From NCBI RefSeq assembly GCF_003815655.1, contig NZ_CP033917.1, positions 4,650,001 to 4,714,000 of the forward strand: a stretch of 64,000 nucleotides of DNA, read 5' to 3'. The position numbers were made by a program, and so were the translations under genes. The DNA is from Chryseobacterium sp. G0201 (GTDB lineage: Bacteria; Bacteroidota; Bacteroidia; Flavobacteriales; Weeksellaceae). Of the stretch, positions 42,845 through 51,001 are shown piece after piece; positions within the stretch are counted from its first letter, which is position 1, and each line of letters begins with the position of its first letter. The notes beneath the pieces are model-generated. The model searched no databases, was not told the origin of the DNA, and saw only the letters and a list, made by a program, of their open reading frames with translations.

Positions 42845-43150
42845 ATAGTTTCAATTTATTTGTACAATCAAAATTTTATAAAAAGATTTGTTGTCTTTTT
42901 ATCATCTTTATTTAAGTCGTTTCGTATTTCTCAAAAAAAGACATTAGCCAAAATTATAAAAATATATGTTACATAGTTAATATTTCTTAAAAATTCTGAA
43001 AATTAACAACAAATCAATATTAAAAATAAGTAATATTAGATTTCAATAAAATTTCATTAAATATATATTGATATTAAGAAAAAAAATGCAATCGATTTAC
43101 CAATAGCTTATCATAAAAAACGCCCCAATTTATGCTGTAGAATTTAAAAT
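42845..43150. other. Divergent promoter region of the polysaccharide locus
   Basis: AT-rich spacer that must carry the leftward susC promoter. The only TAnnTTTG match on the minus strand is TAATTTTG at 42950-42957, about 105 bp before the susC start; no -33 box was clear. Apart from this and the rightward promoter next to it I see no structure. Confidence 0.4.
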
Positions 43151-43181
43151 TTTGTTAAACAAAGAATACTAGCTAAATTTG
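43151..43181 (+). promoter_or_regulatory. Full Bacteroidota-type promoter
   Basis: TTTG (43151-43154) is followed by exactly 19 bases and then TAAATTTG (43174-43181), agreeing with the TTTG / TAnnTTTG consensus at -33/-7. Transcription would start near 43189, leaving a leader of about 32 nt before the DUF4197 gene. This is the best promoter match in the window. Confidence 0.7.
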
Positions 43182-43220
43182 GCTCAGAATTTGAGAATAT
43201 TAGAGATTAATAAAAAATAA

Positions 43221-43898
43221 ATGAAAAAATATATCATCGCAGCTGCTTTAATCATTGGTACAGGTGCAGTTATCAATACTACCATGCAGTCTTGCACTAC
43301 TTTAGCGACTACAGACTTGGGACTATCAATCATTAAAAAATTTCTTTTAAACGGAATTGATAAAGGCGTAAATGTTTACAGCAACAAACAGGCATTCCTT
43401 CAAAATAATATGGTGGATAAAGCCTTGCCAAAACAATTGAGAGAGATCAATTCTATGCTGGAAAAAATTTCACCTTCTTTAGTTCAAAAAGAGAGAGAAT
43501 ATATTGCTGATGCTGCTGTTTATACAGTGAATATCTCAAAACCGATTTTGGTAAATGCCGTAAATACCTTAAATGCACAGGATGTAACGAGAATTATTCA
43601 GGGTGAAAAAGGTACAGCTACTCTGATTTTGAAAGAGAAAACCTCTCAACAACTGGTTGCGGCAATCACTCCGAAAGTTGAGGAACAATTGAATCAGTAT
43701 GGCATTGTGAAGAGCATCAACACCGCCTTATCGGGAAGCCATTTGTTGGGAAGTCTTCTTGGAGGAAGCAAAACTACCGTAAATTCAGGAGGTTTAAGCC
43801 AACTGGCATCCGAACAGCTTGTAGACGGAATATTCAATATCATTGAAGATTATGAGATTCAAAACTCTAAGTCACTTCTTGGACCTCTTGGAAAATAG
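43221..43898 (+). CDS. DUF4197-like exported protein
   Basis: A 225-residue protein with N-terminal MKKYIIAAALIIGTGAVINT followed by TMQSC, probably a lipoprotein signal. The rest is helical, with LGLSIIKKFLLNGIDKGVNV, KEREYIADAAVYTVNISKPI and a Gly/Ser-rich stretch (GSHLLGSLLGGSKT) near residue 180, ending in an amphipathic helix. This outline fits the DUF4197 family, whose role is unknown. It has a strong promoter of its own and is followed 42 bp later by the DUF493 gene. Confidence 0.78.
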   Translation: MKKYIIAAALIIGTGAVINTTMQSCTTLATTDLGLSIIKKFLLNGIDKGVNVYSNKQAFLQNNMVDKALPKQLREINSMLEKISPSLVQKEREYIADAAVYTVNISKPILVNAVNTLNAQDVTRIIQGEKGTATLILKEKTSQQLVAAITPKVEEQLNQYGIVKSINTALSGSHLLGSLLGGSKTTVNSGGLSQLASEQLVDGIFNIIEDYEIQNSKSLLGPLGK

Positions 43899-43940
43899 AA
43901 AAAATTTCGCTATATTTATATATAAAATTAAAATTTGCAG

Positions 43941-44246
43941 ATGGATATATTACAAGGAAATCAACACGCAAACCCTGAGGAGTTTTACAACTCTCTAAAG
44001 GAAAAACTGGAAGATCATCATGATTTTCCGGAAGATTATTTATTTAAATTCATAATTCCAACTGATCAGTCAAAACTTACTGAAATTTACAGAGTTTTTG
44101 ATGGTATTAAATTTACACTAGGAAACCGCGAAAGTAAAAATGGAAAATATACAGCCTGCAATATCAACGCATTTGTTTTAGATGCTAATCAGGTTGTTAA
44201 AATTTATAAAGAAGTCGCAAAAATAGAAGGAGTTATTCTTCTGTAA
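43941..44246 (+). CDS. DUF493 family protein
   Basis: A 101-residue cytoplasmic protein: MDILQGNQHANPEEFYNSLK, FPEDYLFKFIIPTDQSKLTE, and a C-terminal NINAFVLDANQVVKIYKEVA. This fits the DUF493 (YbeD-like) fold, a ferredoxin-like alpha/beta sandwich thought to bind small ligands, whose role is unknown. The ATG at 43941 is used here; an upstream TTG at 43935 would add two residues. A good terminator follows. Confidence 0.85.
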   Translation: MDILQGNQHANPEEFYNSLKEKLEDHHDFPEDYLFKFIIPTDQSKLTEIYRVFDGIKFTLGNRESKNGKYTACNINAFVLDANQVVKIYKEVAKIEGVILL

Positions 44247-44255
44247 AAGTAAAAA

Positions 44256-44274
44256 AGTCAGCGTAATGCTGACT
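44256..44274 (+). terminator. Terminator after the DUF493 gene
   Basis: AGTCAGC and GCTGACT form a perfect 7-bp stem with the loop GTAAT and a T run behind; an A run precedes it, so it may also serve the convergent ArsC-like gene. Confidence 0.9.
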
Positions 44275-44306
44275 TTTTGTTTATATTTTTAATGCTGATT
44301 TTAAAA

Positions 44307-44657
44307 TTACTTTTCAATAAAAAACTTTACGTTGTCAATCGGTCTTCCCAACATCGCAACAGAGCCTTTTATTAAAATTGGTCTTTGTATCAAAGAAGGA
44401 TTTTCAGATAAAATTTTCACCCACTCTTCTTCAGAATAATTCTTATTCGCAAAATTATCCATATACAACTTTTCAGTCTTGCGGATAATATGAAAAACGC
44501 TTTGGTTAAGCTTTTTCAAGACTGTTTTAATTTCCAAAATGCTTAGTGGATCTTCTGTCATATTGATGATCTCAAAAGGCACTCCATTCTCATCTAAATA
44601 CTCTAAAACAGCATTTGATTTTGAACAGTTTCCATTATGTAAAACCTTAACTAACAT
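44307..44657 (-). CDS. ArsC/Spx-family protein (arsenate reductase-like)
   Basis: A 116-residue thioredoxin-fold protein of the ArsC family: HNGNCSKSN at residues 7-15 has the catalytic Cys11 and the Ser of the HxxxCSxS motif, and LIQRPILIKGSVAMLGRP holds the conserved Arg. It lacks a second resolving Cys, so it would rely on glutaredoxin or another thiol. Members may reduce arsenate or act as redox/stress proteins. No ars operon, ArsR or arsenite pump is nearby, so an arsenic role is not supported by context. Confidence 0.85.
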   Translation of the reverse strand: MLVKVLHNGNCSKSNAVLEYLDENGVPFEIINMTEDPLSILEIKTVLKKLNQSVFHIIRKTEKLYMDNFANKNYSEEEWVKILSENPSLIQRPILIKGSVAMLGRPIDNVKFFIEK

Positions 44658-44744
44658 TTTAATTATATTTAAAAATTAAACTTGATCTTATCAAATATAG
44701 TAAGAAATCAAGTTACACGAGTCTTAATTAATGGTAAATTATTG

Positions 44745-45359
44745 TTAAAACAATCCGTTCAGTTCTGCTTCGATCTTTTCCAAGATAAATCCGAAATCTT
44801 CCGGTTTTTCCACAAAATCCAAATCATCAACTTCAATGATCAAAAGCTTTCCTTCTGTATAATTGGAGATCCATTTCTCATATTTTTGATTCAGCTTTGA
44901 AAGATATTCAATGCTGATTGACGCTTCATATTCCCGTCCTCTTTTGTAGATCTTTTTCACCAGATTCGGAACATCAGATTTTAAATAGATCAACAGATCC
45001 GGCGCAGAAACAAAGGCTTTCATCAAATTAAAAACAGAAATATAATTATTGAAATCTCTGTCTGAAAGAAGCTTCATATCATTTAAGTTTTCTGCGAAAA
45101 TATGAGCATCTTCATAAATCGTACGATCCTGAATAATGTTTTTCCCACTTTCCCTGATCTCCTTTACCTGACGGAATCTGCTTCCCAAAAAATAAATCTG
45201 CAGCGCAAAACTCCACTTGCTCATATCTGCGTAAAAATCCTCCAGATAAGGATTATGATCTACATCCTCAAATTGCGCATCCCATCCGTAATGCTTTGAA
45301 AGCAAGGTCGTTAATGTAGTTTTTCCTGCTCCAATATTCCCTGTAACTGCAATATGCAT
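44745..45359 (-). CDS. Deoxynucleoside kinase
   Basis: Salvages deoxynucleosides by transfer of phosphate from ATP. The 204 residues have the P-loop GNIGAGKTTL (7-16), the substrate-binding FEDVDHNPYLEDFYAD, the motif IIQDRTIYEDAHIFAENL (the DRS-type catalytic region) and the LID Arg-rich segment KKIYKRGREYEASIS. It belongs to the dAK/dGK-type deoxynucleoside kinases of the dNK family. It stands between the ArsC-like gene (87 bp) and the 307-residue exported protein gene. Confidence 0.93.
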   Translation of the reverse strand: MHIAVTGNIGAGKTTLTTLLSKHYGWDAQFEDVDHNPYLEDFYADMSKWSFALQIYFLGSRFRQVKEIRESGKNIIQDRTIYEDAHIFAENLNDMKLLSDRDFNNYISVFNLMKAFVSAPDLLIYLKSDVPNLVKKIYKRGREYEASISIEYLSKLNQKYEKWISNYTEGKLLIIEVDDLDFVEKPEDFGFILEKIEAELNGLF

Positions 45360-45398
45360 ATTTTCCCTTAATGTTTTACTGTTTAATTGCTTTTATAA

Positions 45399-46322
45399 CT
45401 AAATACCAAACTTCTGAATTTCGGAAATCTCATCGATCAGTTTTTCTAAATTATTTCCTGCAGGCTGTTCTGAAGACTTTTCTTCACTTTTTTCCACAGG
45501 CTGTTCCGTTGATTTTTTCTCAGGTTCAGGTTCTGTCTGTAACTTAGTTTCTTTACTTTTTTCGAGGTTGTAAAGATAAAGGTTGTTGGCTTTGATTTCA
45601 AAAAAAGAAAGGGTATTTTTATCCACAATTTGTGCATCGGGATCTTCAAAAATTTTCACCATTTCTTTTTCAGGAATGTATTTTAAAATCGAATTATTGG
45701 TTATTACTAAAATAAATTCGTTTTCTCTTCTGAAACGCTTTCCGTTTTCAATGGGTGCTTCAAAGAGCTTTTCAAATTTAAAAGTGTAGATCCTAATTTG
45801 CTTTTTAGTTAAAATGTAAATCTTATTTTCAAACACCATTAAGTCCATCAAGTCATCAAAACTTGCATCAAAAGGATAAGAATTAATCGTTGTTTCATTT
45901 CTGAAATTATATTGAATTAATCGCTTCATGCTGTCATCCAACAACCACAACTGCTGCAGATCTTCTGCGTAAGCCATTCTTATAAATCCGAATTTCTGTT
46001 TAAAATCTACTTTCTGAATTTCATTAAGATTTTGATCTACAAATTTCATTTCCTGAGCGTTTTCAGAAAAGAAAGCAATACTCAACGGATTCTGAACATT
46101 CTGAACTTTAAACGGAACCGTAAACATCAGTTTTCCAAGCTGTTTCCCCAAAGAATCGTACTTTGTAAAACTGAAATCTTTGTTTTTGTAGATGTATAAA
46201 TTTCCATAATCATCGGCCAGCATATCTTTCGCCTCCTTCAACATTAGTGTATCAAAAGGGATAGATTTCTGTGCAGATAAGGAACAGAAAAGAAAGATAA
46301 ATAGTAATTTTAATAATTTCAA
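45399..46322 (-). CDS. Exported beta-propeller-like hypothetical protein
   Basis: A 307-residue secreted protein: signal MKLLKLLFIFLFCSLSA, then Gln. Residues 30-235 are successive four-stranded units with repeated LYIY / IYIL / LYLY strands (DMLADDYGNLYIYKN, DLMVFENKIYILTKKQIRIY), suggesting a small beta-propeller. Residues 255-300 are a Pro/Glu/Lys/Gln/Ser-rich tail (TEPEPEKKSTEQPVEKSEEK). Such tails occur in envelope-spanning or surface proteins. No family known. 39 bp separate it from the deoxynucleoside kinase gene. Confidence 0.72.
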   Translation of the reverse strand: MKLLKLLFIFLFCSLSAQKSIPFDTLMLKEAKDMLADDYGNLYIYKNKDFSFTKYDSLGKQLGKLMFTVPFKVQNVQNPLSIAFFSENAQEMKFVDQNLNEIQKVDFKQKFGFIRMAYAEDLQQLWLLDDSMKRLIQYNFRNETTINSYPFDASFDDLMDLMVFENKIYILTKKQIRIYTFKFEKLFEAPIENGKRFRRENEFILVITNNSILKYIPEKEMVKIFEDPDAQIVDKNTLSFFEIKANNLYLYNLEKSKETKLQTEPEPEKKSTEQPVEKSEEKSSEQPAGNNLEKLIDEISEIQKFGI

Positions 46323-46401
46323 AAGTTATTTTTTCTAATATAAGATTTTGTGAACATCAGCAATTTACATACTTTATTGTATTCAAATTGAAAATTGTTG
46401 T

Positions 46402-47427
46402 TTATTTAATCGCAACTTCATAAATTTTAGACCATTTTTTACCTGTTATCAGCATATTATCACCTTTAAAAGCGATACCGTTTAAAACATTCTCACTGTC
46501 ATTTTTTGTATTTTCTTCAGTGATTTTTGTAAAGTCAAATTTCCCGACCGTTTCTCCGGTTACAGGATTTATTTTTAAAATAATCGGTTTATGCCAAACA
46601 TTAGCGTAAATAAATCCATTGTGATATTCCAGTTCATTGATCTGATTATAAATATCCTTATGTCCACCCACCGCAACGGTTTTCACCACTTTTGAAGGAT
46701 TATTGACATCTAAAAAATAAAGATTGTTTGATCCATCATCTGCGATAAGATTTTTTCCGTCATACGTCAGTCCCCAACCTTCCCCAAACTCATTAGGCAA
46801 AGGAAATTCTGAGATTTTCTTTAATGTATTTTTGTCGTAAATAAACCCTATTTTATTCTGATATGTCAACTGATAAATTTTATCACCAACGATTGCACAA
46901 CCTTCTGAAAAGATATCGGCAGGCTGTTTTTCTGTTATGATCGGAGTTGTAGTTCCCAACGTATATTTTATCAATTGAGAAGCCTTTGAAAGCCCATCAC
47001 TTTCGTAAACAGTATTGCCTTCGATAAGAAATCCTTCAACAAAATTATTGGGATCGTGAGGATATTCTTTTACAATTTCATAGGAAATATTTTGCTCTGG
47101 AGTTTTTGTAAATACATTAATTGTAGCATCCTGATTCAATGTTTCACCACCTTTTGTTTTGATATTAAAAGTGACTTCATTATCTCCAAATGTAAAAAAT
47201 TTGGGATCGATTGTTAAATCAGATGTTTCTTTGTCTCCAAAGCTGATGCTAATACTTTCAGCATTATCCGTAATATCTTTTGGAAGTTGTAGTTTATCAC
47301 CAAAATGATATCCTTTAGTTTCCATTGAGTTGTTATAATCACTCAAACTTCCCAATATTTCCTTGTCTTTACTACAAGAAATTAATGACAAAACCGCGGC
47401 AAAACCTATTATTATATTTTTTTTCAC
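46402..47427 (-). CDS. Glutaminyl-peptide cyclotransferase, paralogue 1 (GTG start)
   Basis: Turns N-terminal Gln of exported proteins into pyroglutamate in the periplasm. The 341 residues begin with lipoprotein signal KKNIIIGFAAVLSLISC, then an Ig-like domain (about 25-115; SLTIDPKFFTFGDN region, GGETLNQDATINVF) and the five-bladed propeller of plant-type cyclases (YPHDPNNFVEGFLIEGNTVY, GEGWGLTYDGKNLIADDG, NELEYHNGFIYANVW). The start codon is GTG (47425-47427). The paralogue 145 bp upstream is of the same length and very similar. Confidence 0.88.
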   Translation of the reverse strand: MKKNIIIGFAAVLSLISCSKDKEILGSLSDYNNSMETKGYHFGDKLQLPKDITDNAESISISFGDKETSDLTIDPKFFTFGDNEVTFNIKTKGGETLNQDATINVFTKTPEQNISYEIVKEYPHDPNNFVEGFLIEGNTVYESDGLSKASQLIKYTLGTTTPIITEKQPADIFSEGCAIVGDKIYQLTYQNKIGFIYDKNTLKKISEFPLPNEFGEGWGLTYDGKNLIADDGSNNLYFLDVNNPSKVVKTVAVGGHKDIYNQINELEYHNGFIYANVWHKPIILKINPVTGETVGKFDFTKITEENTKNDSENVLNGIAFKGDNMLITGKKWSKIYEVAIK

Positions 47428-47515
47428 TGATGCTTTAAATATATTCCAAAAATAGCAAATTTATTCCTTTAATCTGTGCTTTGACTAAAGTCATTCAACT
47501 AATACCAAATAAAAA

Positions 47516-47533
47516 AACGGGCTTTAGCCCGTT
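47516..47533 (-). terminator. Terminator between the two glutaminyl cyclase genes
   Basis: AACGGGC-TTTA-GCCCGTT; on the minus strand TTTTTTT follows. It ends paralogue 2, so paralogue 1 needs its own promoter in the 88 bp between this hairpin and its GTG. Same family as 8411-8468. Confidence 0.85.
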
Positions 47534-47571
47534 TCTTCTGATCTGTTTTGATCAAATTTTATTTTTTTAAA

Positions 47572-48597
47572 TTACTTTACAGCAACTTCATAAATTTTTG
47601 GCCAGTTTTTACCTGTTACCAGCATATTTTCACCTTTGAAAGCAATTCCGTTCAATACATCGTCGCTTCCTTTGGTATTTTGTTTTGCAATATCTGTGAA
47701 ATCAAATGTTCCGACAACTTCTCCGTTTGCAGGATTAATTTTTAGAATAATTGGTTTCTGCCAAACGTTTGCATAAATAAATCCGTTGTGAAATTCTAGT
47801 TCATTCAACTGATCATAAGCCTGAGAACTTCCTGCAACAGCAATATATTTAACCAATTTTGAAGGATCTTTCGGATCTAAGAAATACAATAATTTACTTC
47901 CGTCTGATGCGATAAGATTTGTCCCGTCATACGTCAATCCCCAGCCTTCTCCCAATACGTTCGGGTACGCAAAACTTGATAATAATTTTAATGAATTTTT
48001 ATCATACACATAACCTTTTTTGCTCTGCCAAGTTAATTGATAAACTTTATCACCTACAATGGTACTTCCTTCAGAAAAATCTTCCGGAGCCTGTTTTGTC
48101 GAAGCAAGAGGAGTTGTTGTTCCCAACGTATATTTCAGGATCTGTGAAGAACCGTTTTGTCCGTCACTTTCATAGATTGTATTTCCTTCAACCTGAAAAC
48201 CCTGTACAAAGTTTTTAGGATCATGAGGATATTCTGCTATGATTTGATAGGCTATTTTTTTCTCAGGGCTTTTTGCAAAAACGTTGATCGTTGCATCCTG
48301 ATTCAGCGTTTCACCGCCTTTTGTTTTGATATTAAAAGTTACTGCATTATCTCCTAAAGTAAAGAATTTAGGGTCGATTGTCAGGTTAGAAGTTTCTTTA
48401 TCTCCAAAGCTGATCGTAACGCTTTCCGCATTTTCTGCAACATCTTTCGGAAGCTCAAGTTTATCACCAAAATGATAGCCCTTGCTTTCCATAGAATTGT
48501 TATAATCATTTAAAGAGTCAAGAATTTTTTTGTCATTATTACCACAAGACGCTAATAACAAAATGGCTGCAAAACCTGCAATTATATTTTTTTTCAT
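47572..48597 (-). CDS. Glutaminyl-peptide cyclotransferase, paralogue 2
   Basis: Same architecture as its downstream neighbour: lipoprotein signal MKKNIIAGFAAILLLASC, an Ig-like domain, then a plant-type glutaminyl cyclase propeller (YPHDPKNFVQGFQVEGNTIY, GEGWGLTYDGTNLIASDG, NELEFHNGFIYANVWQKP). 341 residues, aligning with paralogue 1 without gaps over long stretches, which shows a recent tandem duplication. It has an ATG start. It could be the main copy, with the GTG-started paralogue 1 translated less. Confidence 0.9.
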   Translation of the reverse strand: MKKNIIAGFAAILLLASCGNNDKKILDSLNDYNNSMESKGYHFGDKLELPKDVAENAESVTISFGDKETSNLTIDPKFFTLGDNAVTFNIKTKGGETLNQDATINVFAKSPEKKIAYQIIAEYPHDPKNFVQGFQVEGNTIYESDGQNGSSQILKYTLGTTTPLASTKQAPEDFSEGSTIVGDKVYQLTWQSKKGYVYDKNSLKLLSSFAYPNVLGEGWGLTYDGTNLIASDGSKLLYFLDPKDPSKLVKYIAVAGSSQAYDQLNELEFHNGFIYANVWQKPIILKINPANGEVVGTFDFTDIAKQNTKGSDDVLNGIAFKGENMLVTGKNWPKIYEVAVK

Positions 48598-48770
48598 TGA
48601 ATTTCTAAATATTTCCCCAAAAATAGCAAATTTTATTCCGCTTTACTAATAATTGTGACATTCCTAAAAAGGATTTTGCCATTCTGAAAAACCTTTACAG
48701 CTTAATTTTAAGATTAACCTAGATTCTTCCAAAATGGCAAAAAAATATATTTAATTAAGTTTTAAAGCTT

Positions 48771-49196
48771 TTATTTCTCCAAATATTGTCTTAAACTCTG
48801 TCCTATGATTCCTTTCCAGCCTTCTGTGAAACTTTCTCTTGAAAAATTTTCGCCTAAATCACTAAAAGCATCAATATTTTCATGAATTAATGTAATGATC
48901 GTTTCTTTATCATCAGGCTGAATTTCCCAAGTCACAACACTTATTCCATTCGAAAATTCAGGATAAGACCAGGAATGTTTTATCTTCTGATGAGGAATAA
49001 TTTCTACAATTTCGCATTGATGATGATATCTTTTCTCATCACCGGGTTCGTAAAAATTAAACTGTTTTCCTACTTCTAATTCAAAATCCGGAATATCGAA
49101 ATACCAGCTTTTCATTTCATTTTTATCGGTCAACGCTTTCCAGGCTTTTTCAAGCGGGGCATTTATTTTAAACTGAACGGTGATTGGTGTATTCAT
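48771..49196 (-). CDS. SRPBCC / AHSA1-family protein
   Basis: A 141-residue protein of the START-like fold (activator of Hsp90 homologue 1-like): ITVQFKINAPLEKAWKALTD at the N-terminus, then WYFDIPDFELEVGKQFNFYE and the last helix FTEGWKGIIGQSLRQYLE. These proteins bind hydrophobic ligands in a deep pocket; few have a known role. It follows the CPA1 antiporter gene by 17 bp, so it is probably cotranscribed, though a functional link is unclear. Confidence 0.88.
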   Translation of the reverse strand: MNTPITVQFKINAPLEKAWKALTDKNEMKSWYFDIPDFELEVGKQFNFYEPGDEKRYHHQCEIVEIIPHQKIKHSWSYPEFSNGISVVTWEIQPDDKETIITLIHENIDAFSDLGENFSRESFTEGWKGIIGQSLRQYLEK

Positions 49197-49213
49197 ATTA
49201 TTTTAAATTTTCG

Positions 49214-50821
49214 TTAATGGGCAAATCCTGTGATTTTGGCTTCATCAAAATCAAGCTGCATCTCGATAGTTCTCATCACATGATCGTCAAATATTTTCTC
49301 ACGTTTCATACGGTGAAGCTCGTTTCTCTGCGCCTGAATTACCTGTCGGAGAACGTCTTTATTTTCATTCATCGCTGTGACATAATCTCCTGTGCTAGCC
49401 ATGCACTGTGCTTTGTCTGCCATCATCATCATTTCATTTTCGAGTTTATGTTTTTGGTGGCGTACCATACTGTTTTTTTCTGCCAATTCTGAAAAATCAT
49501 CCAATTTCTGTAAAGCCGTTTCCTTTAATTTTCTCATTAAAATAACTTCCTGTTTTTCTTCAGGTAGCTCGCTTCCGGCATCACTTACTTTTAATAATTT
49601 TAAAATCGGCGACAACAATAACCCTTGTCCGACCAACGTAATTAATATAATAACGAAAGTTACGAACAAAATGATATTCCGATGCGGAAAAGCTTCTCCA
49701 TTTGGTAAAAATGCCGGGATAGAAAGTGCTGCCGCTAATGAAACGACACCTCTCATTGCCGCAAAACTTATGATGAAAGGCTCCTTCCAATCAGGTTTAG
49801 GAACTTTTAACCTTAATTCTTTCGAACAAAGCCTTGGAAAATACATTAAGGTATAACTGTAAATAACTCTTGTTAAAACGATCGCTCCGCCAATCACTAC
49901 ACTGTAAAAAATACCTTCTGAAATGGTATAATCTTTCATTGCGGCTACAACAATTGGTAATTCAAGCCCGATAAGAATGAAAATGATCGTATTCATTAAG
50001 AAAATAAGGACACTCCAAACATTTCCGGATTGAATTCTTGAAGTATGACTTAAATAACAATGCGAATTATAAGACATCAACAAACCACCTGCAACCACCG
50101 CCAATACTCCTGAAAAATGGAAATGTTCCGCTCCGACATACATGATGTAAGGGACAATAAGCGTAATCACCGTATCAATATTAGAATTTGACGGAATAAG
50201 TCTTAAAAATGCTCCAAATAAAAATCCCACAGCCACACCGATAGCAATACCGCCGACCGCCATTGTGAAGAAATCCTGTACAGCCTCTCTGAAAACAAAC
50301 TGCCCTGAAATCACGGCAGCTAATGCAAATTTAAATACAATTAAACTTGATGCATCGTTGATTAGACTTTCTCCTTCCAAAATACTTGTGATCTTTTTAG
50401 GAATTTTCACATGCTTTAAAACAGAAGTTGCAGCCACAGCATCAGGCGGTGAATTTACTCCTCCCAACAAGAATCCCATCGCAACCGTAAGCCCCGGAAT
50501 TATCGATGAAGAAAGGTAAGCAACCACGATCGAGGTAAGAAAAACCAGCCCGAACGCCATAGAAAATATTTGTTTTCTCCATTTATGAAAATCCTGCCAT
50601 GACGTAAACCACGCAGCCTCAAATAAAATCGGAGGCAGGAAAATCAAGAAAACCAAATCGGGCTCTATTTCAATATGTGGCATTCCCGGAATCAGGCTTA
50701 TCAACAAACCAGCAATCACCAAAAAAATAGGATAAGCAACCTTTAGTTTTTGCCCGATCATTACCAATATCATCACAGATAGTAGGACTGCGATGGATAT
50801 GATGACGTAAGTGTGAATCAT
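49214..50821 (-). CDS. Na+/H+ antiporter (CPA1 family)
   Basis: A 535-residue membrane antiporter that exchanges Na+ (or K+) for protons. Twelve or so hydrophobic segments fill residues 1-410. The family block is present: GGVNSPPDAVAATSVLKHVK and GESLINDASSLIVFKFAL, with the ion-binding Asp preceded by Asn (ND motif, electroneutral type), then FIISFAAMRGVVSLAAALSI with the conserved Arg. The last ~120 residues form a charged cytoplasmic helical tail. It begins a small operon with the SRPBCC gene. Confidence 0.93.
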   Translation of the reverse strand: MIHTYVIISIAVLLSVMILVMIGQKLKVAYPIFLVIAGLLISLIPGMPHIEIEPDLVFLIFLPPILFEAAWFTSWQDFHKWRKQIFSMAFGLVFLTSIVVAYLSSSIIPGLTVAMGFLLGGVNSPPDAVAATSVLKHVKIPKKITSILEGESLINDASSLIVFKFALAAVISGQFVFREAVQDFFTMAVGGIAIGVAVGFLFGAFLRLIPSNSNIDTVITLIVPYIMYVGAEHFHFSGVLAVVAGGLLMSYNSHCYLSHTSRIQSGNVWSVLIFLMNTIIFILIGLELPIVVAAMKDYTISEGIFYSVVIGGAIVLTRVIYSYTLMYFPRLCSKELRLKVPKPDWKEPFIISFAAMRGVVSLAAALSIPAFLPNGEAFPHRNIILFVTFVIILITLVGQGLLLSPILKLLKVSDAGSELPEEKQEVILMRKLKETALQKLDDFSELAEKNSMVRHQKHKLENEMMMMADKAQCMASTGDYVTAMNENKDVLRQVIQAQRNELHRMKREKIFDDHVMRTIEMQLDFDEAKITGFAH

Positions 50822-50890
50822 TTACTTTTGTTTTTTAGTGTTATGTTTTTTGGTTAATCGCAATAAAATATTTTAAACTTATCCAATATT

Positions 50891-50962
50891 TTTGTCATTC
50901 CGGAGGAATCTAGACATTGATTAATTTAAAAAAAGAAGTTGAGATTCCTACGGAATGACAAA
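50891..50962. repeat. Long inverted repeat, TGTCATTCCG family
   Basis: Left arm 50891-50915 (TTTGTCATTCCGGAGGAATC...) and right arm 50939-50962 are near-perfect reverse complements, with a short AT-rich centre. Its ends share TTTGTCAT with the repeats at 15104 and 17922, but the inner sequence differs. It lies between the bestrophin stop and the antiporter start. Confidence 0.8.
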
Positions 50963-51001
50963 GATTGTGTTAATTTACTTTACGATTAACCTTTTAATAT
51001 T

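Noticed and set aside
44307..44657. Arsenic resistance operon
   Set aside because: Only the ArsC-like fold is present; there is no ArsR, ArsB/Acr3 or second redox Cys to support it.
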